Source of the DNA: Ohtaekwangia sp036786105
Lineage (GTDB): Bacteria; Bacteroidota; Bacteroidia; Cytophagales; Cyclobacteriaceae
Assembly (NCBI RefSeq): GCF_036786105.1
Contig: NZ_DAIQRQ010000004.1
Location: forward strand, 147,392-211,391
Direction of reading: 5' to 3'
DNA length: 64,000 bases
Shown one piece after another: positions 45,831 through 54,815 of this stretch (its first letter is position 1; each line of letters starts with the position of its first letter). The position numbers and the translations under genes were made by a program. Below the pieces are notes generated by a model that saw only the letters and a program-made list of their open reading frames with translations, did no database searches and was not told the origin of the DNA.

Positions 45831-46994
45831 TGCCTGTTCTTTTTTCCTTTTGCGTTCTTCCCTTCGCTGCTTTCTACGTTCTTTTCTTCTCTCTTTCTTC
45901 GACTGTTTATCATCCTTCTTGTCCACGCGAGTATCTTTATCTTCCACCATCTCAATCTTAATGGTGCCCTCGGTATTTTTTTCAAAAGCTTTTATAAACG
46001 CATTGGAAAATATACTCCACAGCGCAGGCCACGTGGAAGTTTTTACATCTTTTATATTGCCGGATATCGGAACACGGCTGGCAAACCTATCCTTCTTCTG
46101 ATTGGTAAATATTTCTGCTACAAAACCAACAATAGTTTCCCATACCAGTTGAACGGGCTTCTTTTTATCTTTTTTCCAGTCTACTATTTTCAGATCTTCA
46201 ATGATCGGCTTTACATAACCTTCTATTTTTCCATCGAGCATAGCCAGCTCAGTATATAAGTCGAATGAACCACGTTCTACATCGATCTTTGCATAGGCTT
46301 TAAAAAAATCGTTAAGTGCTTTCAGGTCTACATCTTCAAATTTGAGATCCATATCGAGATCAGGAATCTGCTTCAATACATTGATCTTCATTTTTATTGC
46401 CAGGTGGCCGCCACCCAGCGAGGTGGCCGTAAGATGTGCTGTAGAGGGTAACAGCTGCGCATCGTCAGTAGCGTTTGTAAGATTCTCTGCCGATGCATTT
46501 ACATCTGTCATCTTCAGATCAACATGAGGCTTGGTAGTAAAATCGTAAAAGGCAATTTTACCGTTGGTAATGGTCAGCCGGTTAATATCTACCGGCATCA
46601 GGTCTTTGATTGGCTTTGTCCAGTCTACATCTTTGCCCGATTGATTCGATTTACCTCCGCCTATAAAGTTCAACTCCGGTCGTTCAAATCCAACCTCTCC
46701 TACAACAGAGCCCTCAAACAGCGCACGCCACTCTATAGAAAGATCGAGTACAGGTATATAGATAAAAGGTATTTTCTTTTGCCCGTCTACTTTGAAAATA
46801 CGCAGCTCCTGTACCTGGTACGCACCACGGTATAGGTGAATGTCTATATCACGAATAGAACCCGTATATCCCGGAAGCTCAGCCAGCACTTTGTTTACAT
46901 AGCGTGTAACGAAGTAAGGCATAGCCAGTCGTGCTGCAACCAGTACAACCACAATCACCAAGGGTATCCATATTTTCTTAGGTATGCGTTTCAT
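45825..46994 (-). CDS. DUF748/AsmA-like membrane-anchored protein
   Basis: The 389-residue protein has an N-terminal membrane helix (IWIPLVIVVVLVAARLAMPY) and a beta-rich periplasmic region of DUF748 type, with YTGSIRDIDIHLYRGAYQVQ and PELNFIGGGKSNQSGKDVDW. The tail is extremely basic (KERRKERRKQRREERKRKKE). AsmA/DUF748 proteins are linked to lipid traffic between membranes. Its start overlaps the stop of the upstream larger gene by 4 bp (ATGA), so the two are coupled and may act together. Confidence 0.8.
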   Translation of the reverse strand: MKRIPKKIWIPLVIVVVLVAARLAMPYFVTRYVNKVLAELPGYTGSIRDIDIHLYRGAYQVQELRIFKVDGQKKIPFIYIPVLDLSIEWRALFEGSVVGEVGFERPELNFIGGGKSNQSGKDVDWTKPIKDLMPVDINRLTITNGKIAFYDFTTKPHVDLKMTDVNASAENLTNATDDAQLLPSTAHLTATSLGGGHLAIKMKINVLKQIPDLDMDLKFEDVDLKALNDFFKAYAKIDVERGSFDLYTELAMLDGKIEGYVKPIIEDLKIVDWKKDKKKPVQLVWETIVGFVAEIFTNQKKDRFASRVPISGNIKDVKTSTWPALWSIFSNAFIKAFEKNTEGTIKIEMVEDKDTRVDKKDDKQSKKERRKERRKQRREERKRKKEQAS

Positions 46995-48586
46995 TCCTTT
47001 TTATGTTTCCGCTTCTCTACATCTTTCTGTGCCAGCTTTTTCACATTGTCTTTGTTCGCTTTTACGCGCAGTGAAAAAGATGACTTCAATCCGGAGAGGA
47101 TTGATTTCCACCAGTAGTTGAAGATCGCTTTCTTCCGATCACGATAGAATAAAATAATGCCCGTCTGCTTATCGCCCGTTACATACCTCCCTGCATCGTT
47201 CTTGACAAAGGTGTTAATGGCAAGCGTTAATAAATTATTCTTTACCGCTTTATCCTTTTGGTCCTTATCGGATTTCAGACTCGTCAATTTCAAATCTCTG
47301 TAGCTTATATCGACTGTACCGTCCGATCGGTGATCATTGAACCTGAAACTGAAATTGAGTCTGGTCATAACGCCTGACTCAACTTGTATCTTTACTTGCG
47401 GTTTCAGCATATCGTTCATTTTCTGCAAAGGCATATCGCTCAGAGAGCCTTTCAGAACTGCAGGCTTGCTTGTATTGGAAAATTGACATGTTACAAGAAG
47501 TTTACCGCTTCCCATAAACAAGGCAGACGCTTCCATATAGGGGGCAGGCAGTGAAGTGTCTGTAGATATATGAAATATACCAGCCTTTAATTTTTTGAAA
47601 TATATAGTACCACTGGAATCCGCTTCCTCGCCAATCTCTTCATACGATACCGCGCTATCATAAATGCGAAGTGTATCTACAGCGAGAGCAAAAGGCAATT
47701 TTCGCAACGCATCCATAGGCAACGGCATATACGTTCGCTTCGGAAAGGGATAATGTTTATTGCGGAATACGTCAAGCGCAAAGCTGCATTTCAGTAACGA
47801 AGTATTTACAAAGGCTGAATCGCCAACGTTAAAACGCAACCCTTCTGCTGTAACTCCTGTAATTATACCATGAAAGCGATCGTCTTCTACACGCTTACGC
47901 CTGGCATGTTCACTTTTTGAAAAGCGTGGCTTAATGCGAAGGGTATCCAGGTGCATGTACTTCCGTTCGCGATCAATATCAAAATAATCTACACTAACAA
48001 CATAGAAAGGACTATGCACAACAAGGGAATCGGCTCGCATGGCACTAAAGTCCCAGGGATCTTTCTCTCCATTTATTGTAAAACCAGTAAGCGATATACT
48101 CCCCTGCATTGTTACCGTATCGTGCGATAAAGCATTTTCGCTCCGTACATAGAGATGGTTAATCGTGCAGACGTTAACCATGGCAAAAGCATCGTGTTGC
48201 TTTTGTGTACGGTGAGCAGAATCTTTCGAATGTAGTTTAATGATAGAAACGGCTACGCTGTCTATTGTCAGATCTTCCAGGTGAATACGCTTTCGAAATA
48301 ACAGGGGTAAGAGGCGAATGGTGTTAATATGGCAGCCATAAACTTTGGCAGAAATTCTTTTATCAATCAATGAAAAGGAAAGGGTGTCAATGGCAACCCT
48401 GTTTCTCCAAAGCTCCAACTTTATAGAATCATATTCCAGCAGTATACCATCTTTTTGAAGTGACGCTACTTTTTCTTTTACGAGACGATGTAAAAAACCC
48501 GGCAAATATTGATTAGCACTGTATACCAGTATACTCATTACTATGGCAATGGCCAACACAATGAATACTGTTTTTCTTTTTTTCAT
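46991..48586 (-). CDS. Large AsmA-like membrane-anchored protein
   Basis: From ATG 48586 the protein has 531 residues: an N-terminal membrane helix (VFIVLAIAIVMSILVYSANQ), then VASLQKDGILLEYDSIKLEL, a usual beginning of AsmA/DUF748-type repeats. A long beta-rich region and a basic C-terminus (NVKKLAQKDVEKRKHKKE) follow. DNHRSDGTVDISYRDLKLTS (about 410-430) matches the corresponding part of DUF748-like proteins. It is coupled to the smaller paralogue-like gene at 45825. A role in envelope lipid balance is inferred from the family and from the nearby Mla genes. Confidence 0.7.
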   Translation of the reverse strand: MKKRKTVFIVLAIAIVMSILVYSANQYLPGFLHRLVKEKVASLQKDGILLEYDSIKLELWRNRVAIDTLSFSLIDKRISAKVYGCHINTIRLLPLLFRKRIHLEDLTIDSVAVSIIKLHSKDSAHRTQKQHDAFAMVNVCTINHLYVRSENALSHDTVTMQGSISLTGFTINGEKDPWDFSAMRADSLVVHSPFYVVSVDYFDIDRERKYMHLDTLRIKPRFSKSEHARRKRVEDDRFHGIITGVTAEGLRFNVGDSAFVNTSLLKCSFALDVFRNKHYPFPKRTYMPLPMDALRKLPFALAVDTLRIYDSAVSYEEIGEEADSSGTIYFKKLKAGIFHISTDTSLPAPYMEASALFMGSGKLLVTCQFSNTSKPAVLKGSLSDMPLQKMNDMLKPQVKIQVESGVMTRLNFSFRFNDHRSDGTVDISYRDLKLTSLKSDKDQKDKAVKNNLLTLAINTFVKNDAGRYVTGDKQTGIILFYRDRKKAIFNYWWKSILSGLKSSFSLRVKANKDNVKKLAQKDVEKRKHKKE

Positions 48587-48687
48587 AGCGTGTAGCTGCA
48601 ATCTCCTTCCCATCAGTCGCACAGAACCTGTCATTATAGCAACAGGTGCTATGCGTACTGAAAGAAGTAATTATACAGTGGTTGTTG

Positions 48688-49392
48688 TTATGAGTTTCCG
48701 CCTTCATTTTTCTCTGCCCACTTCTTCATTTTCTTATTGGCGTAGATTGCCACTTCCACACGTCTGTTCTGATCTCTTCCCGATTCAGAATTATTATCCG
48801 CTACAGGCTGGGTTTCACCATAGCCAATAGTAGTAATACGACTGTTCTTTACATTCTGTGTACTGAGGTATGACGCTACTGATTTAGCACGCTCTTCTGA
48901 AAGTTTCTGATTATAGGTATCACTTCCTGTGTTATCAGTATGTCCTTCAATCAGAATGTTTGTGTCCTCATATTTATTCAGCGTAGCAGCCAGCTGCCGA
49001 AGATTATCCTGCGTAGTGGCATTTAACTGCGAAGAATTTACATTGAACAACAAGCCCGAGTTAAAGGTGATCTTTATACCTTCTCCCACACGTTCTATCC
49101 GGGCTCCTTCCAAATCGCGTTTAAGTTCTTCTGCCTGCTTGTCCATCTGGCGACCGATCAATGCACCAGCAGCGCCACCTACCGTTGCACCTATAATAGC
49201 ACCTACAGCGGTATTACCCGAACGCGAGCCTATAACACCACCTATGGCACCGCCTGCACCTGCACCTATGGCGCCACCTTTTGTTGTATTCGTGGCATTA
49301 CAGCCAGTTATGATCTGTACGGTTATCGCTATGAACATAAACCACACAGATGCTCTCCATGGAATTCCATTTTTCACCCTGTTCATAAACAT
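48688..49392 (-). CDS. OmpA family lipoprotein with glycine-zipper segment
   Basis: The 234-residue protein has a lipoprotein signal (ITVQIITGC, Cys near 31) and a glycine-zipper stretch (GGAIGAGAGGAIGGVIGSRS and following, about 38-80). The C-terminal OmpA domain (about 110-225) has ILIEGHTDNTGSDTYNQKLS, ERAKSVASYLSTQNV and GRDQNRRVEVAI, the peptidoglycan-binding motifs. It resembles E. coli YiaD. ATG 49386 is an equally possible start. A link between membrane and peptidoglycan is the established role of this fold. Confidence 0.92.
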   Translation of the reverse strand: MFMNRVKNGIPWRASVWFMFIAITVQIITGCNATNTTKGGAIGAGAGGAIGGVIGSRSGNTAVGAIIGATVGGAAGALIGRQMDKQAEELKRDLEGARIERVGEGIKITFNSGLLFNVNSSQLNATTQDNLRQLAATLNKYEDTNILIEGHTDNTGSDTYNQKLSEERAKSVASYLSTQNVKNSRITTIGYGETQPVADNNSESGRDQNRRVEVAIYANKKMKKWAEKNEGGNS

Positions 49393-49428
49393 CTGTTTTT
49401 ATTAACGTATATATCTATACTATATCTG

Positions 49429-49575
49429 TCACGCCCTTCTTATTACACCGAGTAATAAAGAAAGAATTGCCAGCACAATCAGAACATGAATCAATCCGGT
49501 TGCACTATAAACAAACACTCCCAGAAGCCATCCGATAATCAATATCACGGCTATCAAATACAATAGTGATCTCAT
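49429..49575 (-). CDS. lmo0937 family small membrane protein
   Basis: This 48-residue gene reads MRSLLYLIAVILIIGWLLGV followed by FVYSATGLIHVLIVLAILSL and LLGVIRRA. Two membrane helices and the GWLLGVF motif match the lmo0937 family, tiny proteins often found among stress-induced genes. It lies 36 bp upstream of the OmpA-family start on the same strand. The function is unknown. Confidence 0.85.
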   Translation of the reverse strand: MRSLLYLIAVILIIGWLLGVFVYSATGLIHVLIVLAILSLLLGVIRRA

Positions 49576-49812
49576 AAAATGTTGGTTTTAATGTTATTTG
49601 ATAATAACCCGATAAAAAAGCTTGCCACAATGCATAGAAAGTGTAGAAAAAGTTACTGATAACTATAGCATAGCTTGTAACAACACATACTATAGTTACA
49701 TTTTGTAGAAATATTTATACAAGGATTCTAACCGAGCTTCACACTCATTTTGGGGCACAACTTTTACAAGCTTGTTATTTGAAAAGTTTTTAACTGTTAT
49801 ACCAGTTCATGT

Positions 49813-50565
49813 ATGATCAAAAGATTTTTACTGAAGCTTGCTGATATCTATCTGTTCGTGGTAAAAGTGCTACGCGAAATTTTCTTTCCGCCATATGACT
49901 GGAAAGAAACGTTACGACAATGTTTTATAGCCGGCAATCGCTCACTGTTTCTAATTGTATTCACATCATTCCTGGCCGGAATTGTGTTTACCCGCCAATC
50001 GCGACCATCGCTTTCATCATTTGGTGCAGAGTCCTGGCTGCCATCACTGGTGTCGCAGGCAGTGGTGCGTTCTTTAGGACCACTTATTACCGGACTTATC
50101 TGTGCGGGTAAATTAGGATCCAATATGGGTGCCGAATTGGGCAGCATGCGTGTAACAGAACAGATCGATGCTATGGAAGTATCAGGCACGCGACCATTTT
50201 CTTATTTAGTAGCGAGCCGTATTATGGCTACCACCTTTATGCTTCCTTTCCTGGTTGTATTCGCAGATGCCACAGCGTTACTTGGTTCGTACTTTACAGT
50301 TCACTTTATAAACAGTTCAAGCTTCAGACTATATTTTAGCGATGTAGCCGTTTCTGTTACTTACCTGGATATATTTTCATCGCTTATCAAAGCAGCTTTT
50401 TTTGGCTTTGCTATAGGTATTGTAGGATGTTATGCCGGATATCATGCCGAACGTGGCACCGCAGGCGTGGGCAAGGCTTCCAATATAGCGGTGGTGGCAT
50501 CGATGATTCTGATCTTTGTGATCGATCTGTTAAGTCTTCAATTCATAAATCTATTCCGGCGATGA
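49813..50565 (+). CDS. mlaE: MlaE-type ABC transporter permease
   Basis: The 250-residue protein has about five membrane helices and the MlaE signature with AGLICAGKLGSNMGAELGSM and VTEQIDAMEVSGTRPFSYLV, matching the coupling region of lipid-transport permeases. It begins the MlaE-MlaF-MlaD operon, in which phospholipids are moved between inner membrane and periplasm. The MlaF gene overlaps its stop by 4 bp. Confidence 0.93.
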   Translation: MIKRFLLKLADIYLFVVKVLREIFFPPYDWKETLRQCFIAGNRSLFLIVFTSFLAGIVFTRQSRPSLSSFGAESWLPSLVSQAVVRSLGPLITGLICAGKLGSNMGAELGSMRVTEQIDAMEVSGTRPFSYLVASRIMATTFMLPFLVVFADATALLGSYFTVHFINSSSFRLYFSDVAVSVTYLDIFSSLIKAAFFGFAIGIVGCYAGYHAERGTAGVGKASNIAVVASMILIFVIDLLSLQFINLFRR

Positions 50566-51344
50566 ATCAGGCAACAGCATCATCTTCTCCTGCAGCGCGT
50601 ACAGCCGATAAGGACAATGTTGTTGTGCGAATCCGCCATCTGCAAAAGTCATTTGGTGATACTCATGTGTTGCGTGATGTAAATCTCGATCTGCATGAAA
50701 CAGAAAACCTCGTGATACTGGGACGATCCGGTACGGGAAAATCAGTACTCATAAAATGTATGGTAGGCCTCATCATTCCCGATGCAGGCTCTATACAAAT
50801 ACTTAATTATGATGTGCTCAATCTCTCGAACGAAGAGATGAACAAACTGCGCCTGCATATAGGCTTCTCGTTTCAGGGCAGTGCACTATACGATTCCATG
50901 AGTGTGCGCGAAAACCTGGAATTTCCGCTCAAGCGTAACCTTGGTATATATAAGTCTAAGGAACTTAACGAGCGTGTAATGAATGCGCTGGAAGATGTAG
51001 GCCTTGAAGACGCTGCTGATAAAATGCCGGCAGAGCTTTCGGGAGGTATGAAGAAAAGGATCGGCATTGCGCGTACGCTTATCCTCAATCCGAAGATCAT
51101 GCTTTACGATGAACCTACTGCAGGGCTGGATCCCATTACCTCTATCGAGATCAACGAGCTCATTGTAAAGGTGCGCGACAAGTATAAAACATCATCCATC
51201 ATTATTACACACGACATCAGCAGTGCACGCCATACGGCCGACCGTGTTATAGCGCTCGTAGGCGGCTATAGTAAATATGAGGGAACATTTGATGAGATCA
51301 GGAAGACAACAGACCCGGAGCTGGAACCATTCTTTAACTATTAA
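50562..51344 (+). CDS. mlaF: MlaF-type ABC transporter ATP-binding protein
   Basis: From ATG 50562 the protein has 260 residues. Walker A is GRSGTGKSVLIKCM, the Q-loop is GFSFQGSALYDSM, the signature is LSGGMKKRIGIARTL and Walker B is IMLYDEPTAGLDP; all are in MlaF form. The start was chosen for the 4-bp ATGA overlap with the permease gene; the longer frame upstream is antisense-like shadow sequence. It powers the MlaE permease with the MCE protein encoded next. Confidence 0.95.
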   Translation: MNQATASSSPAARTADKDNVVVRIRHLQKSFGDTHVLRDVNLDLHETENLVILGRSGTGKSVLIKCMVGLIIPDAGSIQILNYDVLNLSNEEMNKLRLHIGFSFQGSALYDSMSVRENLEFPLKRNLGIYKSKELNERVMNALEDVGLEDAADKMPAELSGGMKKRIGIARTLILNPKIMLYDEPTAGLDPITSIEINELIVKVRDKYKTSSIIITHDISSARHTADRVIALVGGYSKYEGTFDEIRKTTDPELEPFFNY

Positions 51345-51371
51345 TAACAGACACTTGTAAATAACAACGAT

Positions 51372-52343
51372 ATGAAAACGCGGGAAATAGGTCAGGATAT
51401 AAAACTAGGAGCCTTTGTACTGGCAGGGCTTGCTATATTTATAGCAACAGTATTTTTTATTGGTGCAGAGAACAGCATCTTCAGCCGCACGTTTACGGTG
51501 GTATCTATCTTTAAAAATGTAGAAGGGCTCAAAGAAGGCGATAATGTGTGGCTCTCCGGGGTAAAGATCGGCACAGTAAAAGATGTGCGTATTGTTTCAG
51601 AAGGTAAAGTGATTGTAGAGCTGTTGCTGAAAGAACGGCAGAATGAATTTATAGCCAAGAATGCCACAGCTTATATTGGTTCTGACGGATTGGTGGGAAA
51701 CAAGATCGTAGTAGTGCGTCCGGGTGATGCGGCACATCATATTGAAGATTATGACACGATCAACGCAGCTTCACCAACCGACACGCAAGACCTTATCAAT
51801 ATTGCAAAAGATGTAGGACAGAATACGCGATCGCTTACCAATGATTTGCAGGTAATTTCCAAGAAAGTAAAAGATGGAGAAGGCGTTGTAGGTGAACTGC
51901 TGAACGATGGTGCTTTTGCACAAGACCTGCGCCAAACCGTAAGCAGTTTACGCACGGCTGGCGCCAATATGAACCGGGCCACAGCAGAACTCAATGTATT
52001 GGTAGCCGAAATTCAACATGGCGATGGAGTGTTCAACAAATTAATTTATGACACCACGCTGGCAGGAACATTCAACACAGCTATAGTCAATGTAAAGCAA
52101 GTATCATCTCATGCATCCAAGATTGCTACTGACTTACAGGAAGTTGCCGCCAAGATAAACAGTCATGACAATGCACTGGGATTGTTGCTTGCCGACACAA
52201 CATTTGCCAAACGCATGGAGCACACATTAATCAACGCAGAAAATGCATCGGGCAAACTCGATGAAAACATGGAAGCACTTCAACATAATTTTCTGTTGCG
52301 GGGCTACTTCAGAAAAAAGAGGAAAAATGAGAACAATCAATAA
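51372..52343 (+). CDS. mlaD: MlaD-type MCE protein
   Basis: The 323-residue protein has one N-terminal membrane helix (LGAFVLAGLAIFIATVFFIG) and an MCE domain (about 40-118: FTVVSIFKNVEGLKEGDNVW; YIGSDGLVGNKIVVVRPGD). A long helical C-terminal region follows, with periodic hydrophobics (LINIAKDVGQNTRSLTNDLQ onwards). MCE domains form hexameric rings that bind phospholipids in the periplasm. No MlaB or MlaC gene follows; Bacteroidota operons commonly lack them. Confidence 0.93.
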   Translation: MKTREIGQDIKLGAFVLAGLAIFIATVFFIGAENSIFSRTFTVVSIFKNVEGLKEGDNVWLSGVKIGTVKDVRIVSEGKVIVELLLKERQNEFIAKNATAYIGSDGLVGNKIVVVRPGDAAHHIEDYDTINAASPTDTQDLINIAKDVGQNTRSLTNDLQVISKKVKDGEGVVGELLNDGAFAQDLRQTVSSLRTAGANMNRATAELNVLVAEIQHGDGVFNKLIYDTTLAGTFNTAIVNVKQVSSHASKIATDLQEVAAKINSHDNALGLLLADTTFAKRMEHTLINAENASGKLDENMEALQHNFLLRGYFRKKRKNENNQ

Positions 52344-52475
52344 ATGAATCCTTTGATTTCGCGTAGATGTTCATCTACAGAATTCATTCATGTTTTAGCT
52401 CATAATAAAGGCACAGTGTTTTAGAAAACCATATATAGGTCAACGTCTCTAAACAATTTTAAAAACCCAAGTATC

Positions 52476-53015
52476 ATGGAAAAAGTAGCGAACACCAAGC
52501 GGGCAGCATCTAAAGATTCTGCTTCTGAACTTGAAGATTTTTTTGTTGACAGCCTGAAAGATATTTATTGGGCTGAAAAGCATCTGACCAAAGCATTGGC
52601 AAAAATGCAGAAGGCAGCAACTTCTGAAGAATTGGCGAATGCATTTGGCGATCACCTGACCGTAACACAAGAGCACGTGGCACGCGTTGAAAAAGTATTT
52701 GAATTACTGGAAAAAAAACCACAAGCCAAGAAATGCGAAGCTATGGAAGGGTTGATTAAAGAAGGTGAAGACATTATTGCAGAAACTGAAAAAGGATCTG
52801 CTACACGTGATGTTGGATTGATCCTGGCAGCGCAAAAAGTGGAGCACTACGAAATTGCTACCTATGGTGGCCTGGCACAACTTGCCAAAACCCTGGGCCG
52901 CGAAGATATCAAAGATATACTCGGCCAAACACTGGATGAAGAAAAGCAAGCTGATGAGCTGCTCACAAGCCTGGCAGAGTCTGATATCAACGAAGCTGCT
53001 GAGCAGGAAGGCTAG
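52476..53015 (+). CDS. Ferritin-like DUF892 (YciE/YciF) protein
   Basis: The 179-residue protein matches the DUF892/YciE family of four-helix ferritin-like proteins. Conserved pieces are LEDFFVDSLKDIYWAEKHLT, HLTVTQEHVARVEKVFELL and KVEHYEIATYGGLAQLAKTL. The Glu/His residues (EKH, QEH, EHYE) could bind a di-iron centre. Members are induced by osmotic and general stress in enteric bacteria. A hairpin terminator follows at 53105. Confidence 0.9.
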   Translation: MEKVANTKRAASKDSASELEDFFVDSLKDIYWAEKHLTKALAKMQKAATSEELANAFGDHLTVTQEHVARVEKVFELLEKKPQAKKCEAMEGLIKEGEDIIAETEKGSATRDVGLILAAQKVEHYEIATYGGLAQLAKTLGREDIKDILGQTLDEEKQADELLTSLAESDINEAAEQEG

Positions 53016-53026
53016 AACCGTTATTG

Positions 53027-53103
53027 GCTATTAATTACACATTATTCGGAGATATAGTGACTATTAATGTGTAACGATCAACGGATAACCTGTAACGGAT
53101 CAA
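53027..53103 (+). repeat. GTTAC-type dispersed repeat
   Basis: This intergenic stretch contains ATTAATTACACATTATTCGG and ATTAATGTGTAACGATCAAC plus GGATAACCTGTAACGGATC. It includes an ATTAAT.ACACATTA/TAATGTGTAA-type inversion and resembles sequences at 6274-6323, 55201-55248 and 59781-59816. Confidence 0.4.
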
Positions 53104-53104
53104 G

Positions 53105-53139
53105 GAGGCTGTCTTCAAATAGGCAGCTTCTTTATTTAT
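53105..53139 (+). terminator. Probable terminator of the DUF892 gene
   Basis: GAGGCTGTCT (53105-53114) pairs with AGGCAGCTTC (53121-53130) with two G-T wobbles around TCAAAT, followed by TTTATTTATA. Confidence 0.6.
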
Positions 53140-53159
53140 AATATATATCTACTGCATCT

Positions 53160-54251
53160 ATGAGTGCTACGCTTCCTATAAGCATCAGTCACCGTGAATT
53201 TATACGGATAGACCGCAACTATAAGAAGGCGGCCAGTGTCGCTTCGCTGAAATATGTTTCGGATGCGGCACCGGGTATAGTACGTGTGCGTAAAGGGAAG
53301 GGATATGCCTACCTGCTGGAGCGCAAACCCATTCGCAGTAAAAAAGAATTAGAGCGCATTAAACGATTGGCAATACCACCTTCCTGGTCGCGGGTGTGGA
53401 TTTGCTCCGATGAAGCAGGGCATATACAAGCTACGGGCTTTGACCTGCGCAACCGGAAGCAGTATAAATATCATCCGTTGTGGACAGCATTACGAAACGA
53501 AACAAAGTTCCATCGTCTATATGAATTTGGCAAAGCACTGCCAACGCTTCGGCTAAAACTGGAAGAAGACCTCAATCGAAAAGATCTTTGTGAGGCCCGT
53601 GTCATTGCCACCGTTATAGCCTTGATGGAACGAACCTATATACGGGTAGGTAACGATGGCTACGAAAAATTATATGGCTCGTATGGCCTCACTACATTAA
53701 AAGATAAACATGTAGCAATAGAGGGCAGCCGAATTGATTTTTCATTTAAAGGCAAAAAGGGAATTTTCCATAAAGTAACACTTCAGAATAAACGCCTTGC
53801 GCGCATTGTGAAGCAATGCCGTGAGATACCCGGCAAAGAGCTCTTTCAATATTACGATGCACAAGGCATGCGCCGACCTGTTGATTCGGGGATGGTGAAT
53901 AACTATATACAACAAGCTACCGGTTTTGCTTTCACAGCGAAAGATTTCAGAACATGGGCAGGGTCGCTACATTTTCTGCGCGAACTCAAAGCCCTCGGGA
54001 CTATTGCTTCACAAGCCGAAAGCAAAAAGAATATTATTGCGGCACTTGATGCGGTAAGCAAAAAATTAGGCAACACGCGCTCCATCTGTAAAAGTTACTA
54101 TGTGCATCCAGCACTCATCTCCCTATACGAACAAAACAGCCTCACCAAATACCTTCAGGAACTCGATGCCACCGAAATACCAGACGGCAAGGCGGAGCTG
54201 ACTACGGACGAACAAGTGTTGATGAAAGTCTTAAGGGCTGCTACAAGTTGA
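53160..54251 (+). CDS. DNA topoisomerase IB (poxvirus type)
   Basis: The 363-residue protein has the bacterial type IB layout. The N-terminal part has KGKGYAYLLERKPIRSKKEL and IPPSWSRVWICSDEAGHIQA. The catalytic domain has EARVIATVIALMERTYIRVG, the Arg/Lys residues in KDFRTWAGSLHFLREL, and the active tyrosine in CKSYYVHPALIS (Tyr 313 or 314). These enzymes relax supercoils by cutting one strand through a 3'-phosphotyrosine. The gene sits after the stress-protein genes. Its stop codon lies at the edge of a degenerate MITE-like repeat. Confidence 0.93.
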   Translation: MSATLPISISHREFIRIDRNYKKAASVASLKYVSDAAPGIVRVRKGKGYAYLLERKPIRSKKELERIKRLAIPPSWSRVWICSDEAGHIQATGFDLRNRKQYKYHPLWTALRNETKFHRLYEFGKALPTLRLKLEEDLNRKDLCEARVIATVIALMERTYIRVGNDGYEKLYGSYGLTTLKDKHVAIEGSRIDFSFKGKKGIFHKVTLQNKRLARIVKQCREIPGKELFQYYDAQGMRRPVDSGMVNNYIQQATGFAFTAKDFRTWAGSLHFLRELKALGTIASQAESKKNIIAALDAVSKKLGNTRSICKSYYVHPALISLYEQNSLTKYLQELDATEIPDGKAELTTDEQVLMKVLRAATS

Positions 54252-54424
54252 TATTGCTGAGGGAACAAGGCGGATGGATTAGCTGCTGGCTACTAGCTGC
54301 CAGACACTTTCTAGCAGCCAGTAGCTTAAAGTTTACAGCTGATCCACACGTCTCTAGGAAATCAATACATTACCATAGCAGCATCGTCTAGCGGCTGAAA
54401 GCCAGCAGCTCGCAGCTTTTTCCT
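54249..54424. repeat. Degenerate MITE-like repeat, head-to-head partial copies
   Basis: The left part TGATATTGCTGAGGGAAC then GGATGGATTAGCTGCTGGCT matches the interior of the 58.4 kb element in plus orientation. The right part, read on the minus strand (AAAGCTGCGAGCTGCTGGCT and following, with GACGTGTGGATCAGCTG and AAGCTACTGGCTGCTAGA), matches the 60.1 kb copy in minus orientation. It fills the whole space between the topoisomerase stop and the DUF4286 start. Confidence 0.65.
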
Positions 54425-54435
54425 ATCTTTGCTCC

Positions 54436-54738
54436 ATGCTATTATATAACGTGACGGTTGGTATTGACCGCGAAATTGAACAGGAATGGGTACGCTGGAT
54501 GAAGGAACAGTATATTCCGGTGGTGATGAAAACAGAGATGTTTACAGGTTGGAGAATGTATAAAGTACTGCACGACCAGGAAGACGGCTCCATTTCCTAC
54601 AGTGTTCAATATTTTGCAACCGATATTCAGGAAGTGGTGAAGTTTGTGGAAAAGATCGAACCGGAGCTGAACAAAGAGTTTCAGCGGTTATTTAAAGACC
54701 GGCACGTAGCATTTCGAACACTTTTAGAGGAAGCCTGA
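54436..54738 (+). CDS. DUF4286 family protein
   Basis: The 100-residue protein matches DUF4286, small ferredoxin-fold proteins: LLYNVTVGIDREIEQEWVRW at the start, WRMYKVLHDQEDGSISYSVQ in the middle and a helical C-terminus. The family is widespread in Bacteroidota; its function is unknown. It begins 12 bp after the end of the degenerate repeat, so its promoter must lie in or beyond the repeat. Confidence 0.82.
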   Translation: MLLYNVTVGIDREIEQEWVRWMKEQYIPVVMKTEMFTGWRMYKVLHDQEDGSISYSVQYFATDIQEVVKFVEKIEPELNKEFQRLFKDRHVAFRTLLEEA

Positions 54739-54815
54739 AACAAAACGAAAATTGAAATTGTTTAATCGTTGTTAGCTATACTATATTTCTCAGGAAACTA
54801 TACCTCTCAAAATAT

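Noticed and set aside
48592..48616. TGG-N8-TTGC match on the minus strand before the AsmA-like gene, like a sigma-54 promoter
   Set aside because: The predicted transcription start would fall on the start codon itself, and the element lacks the rest of the consensus.
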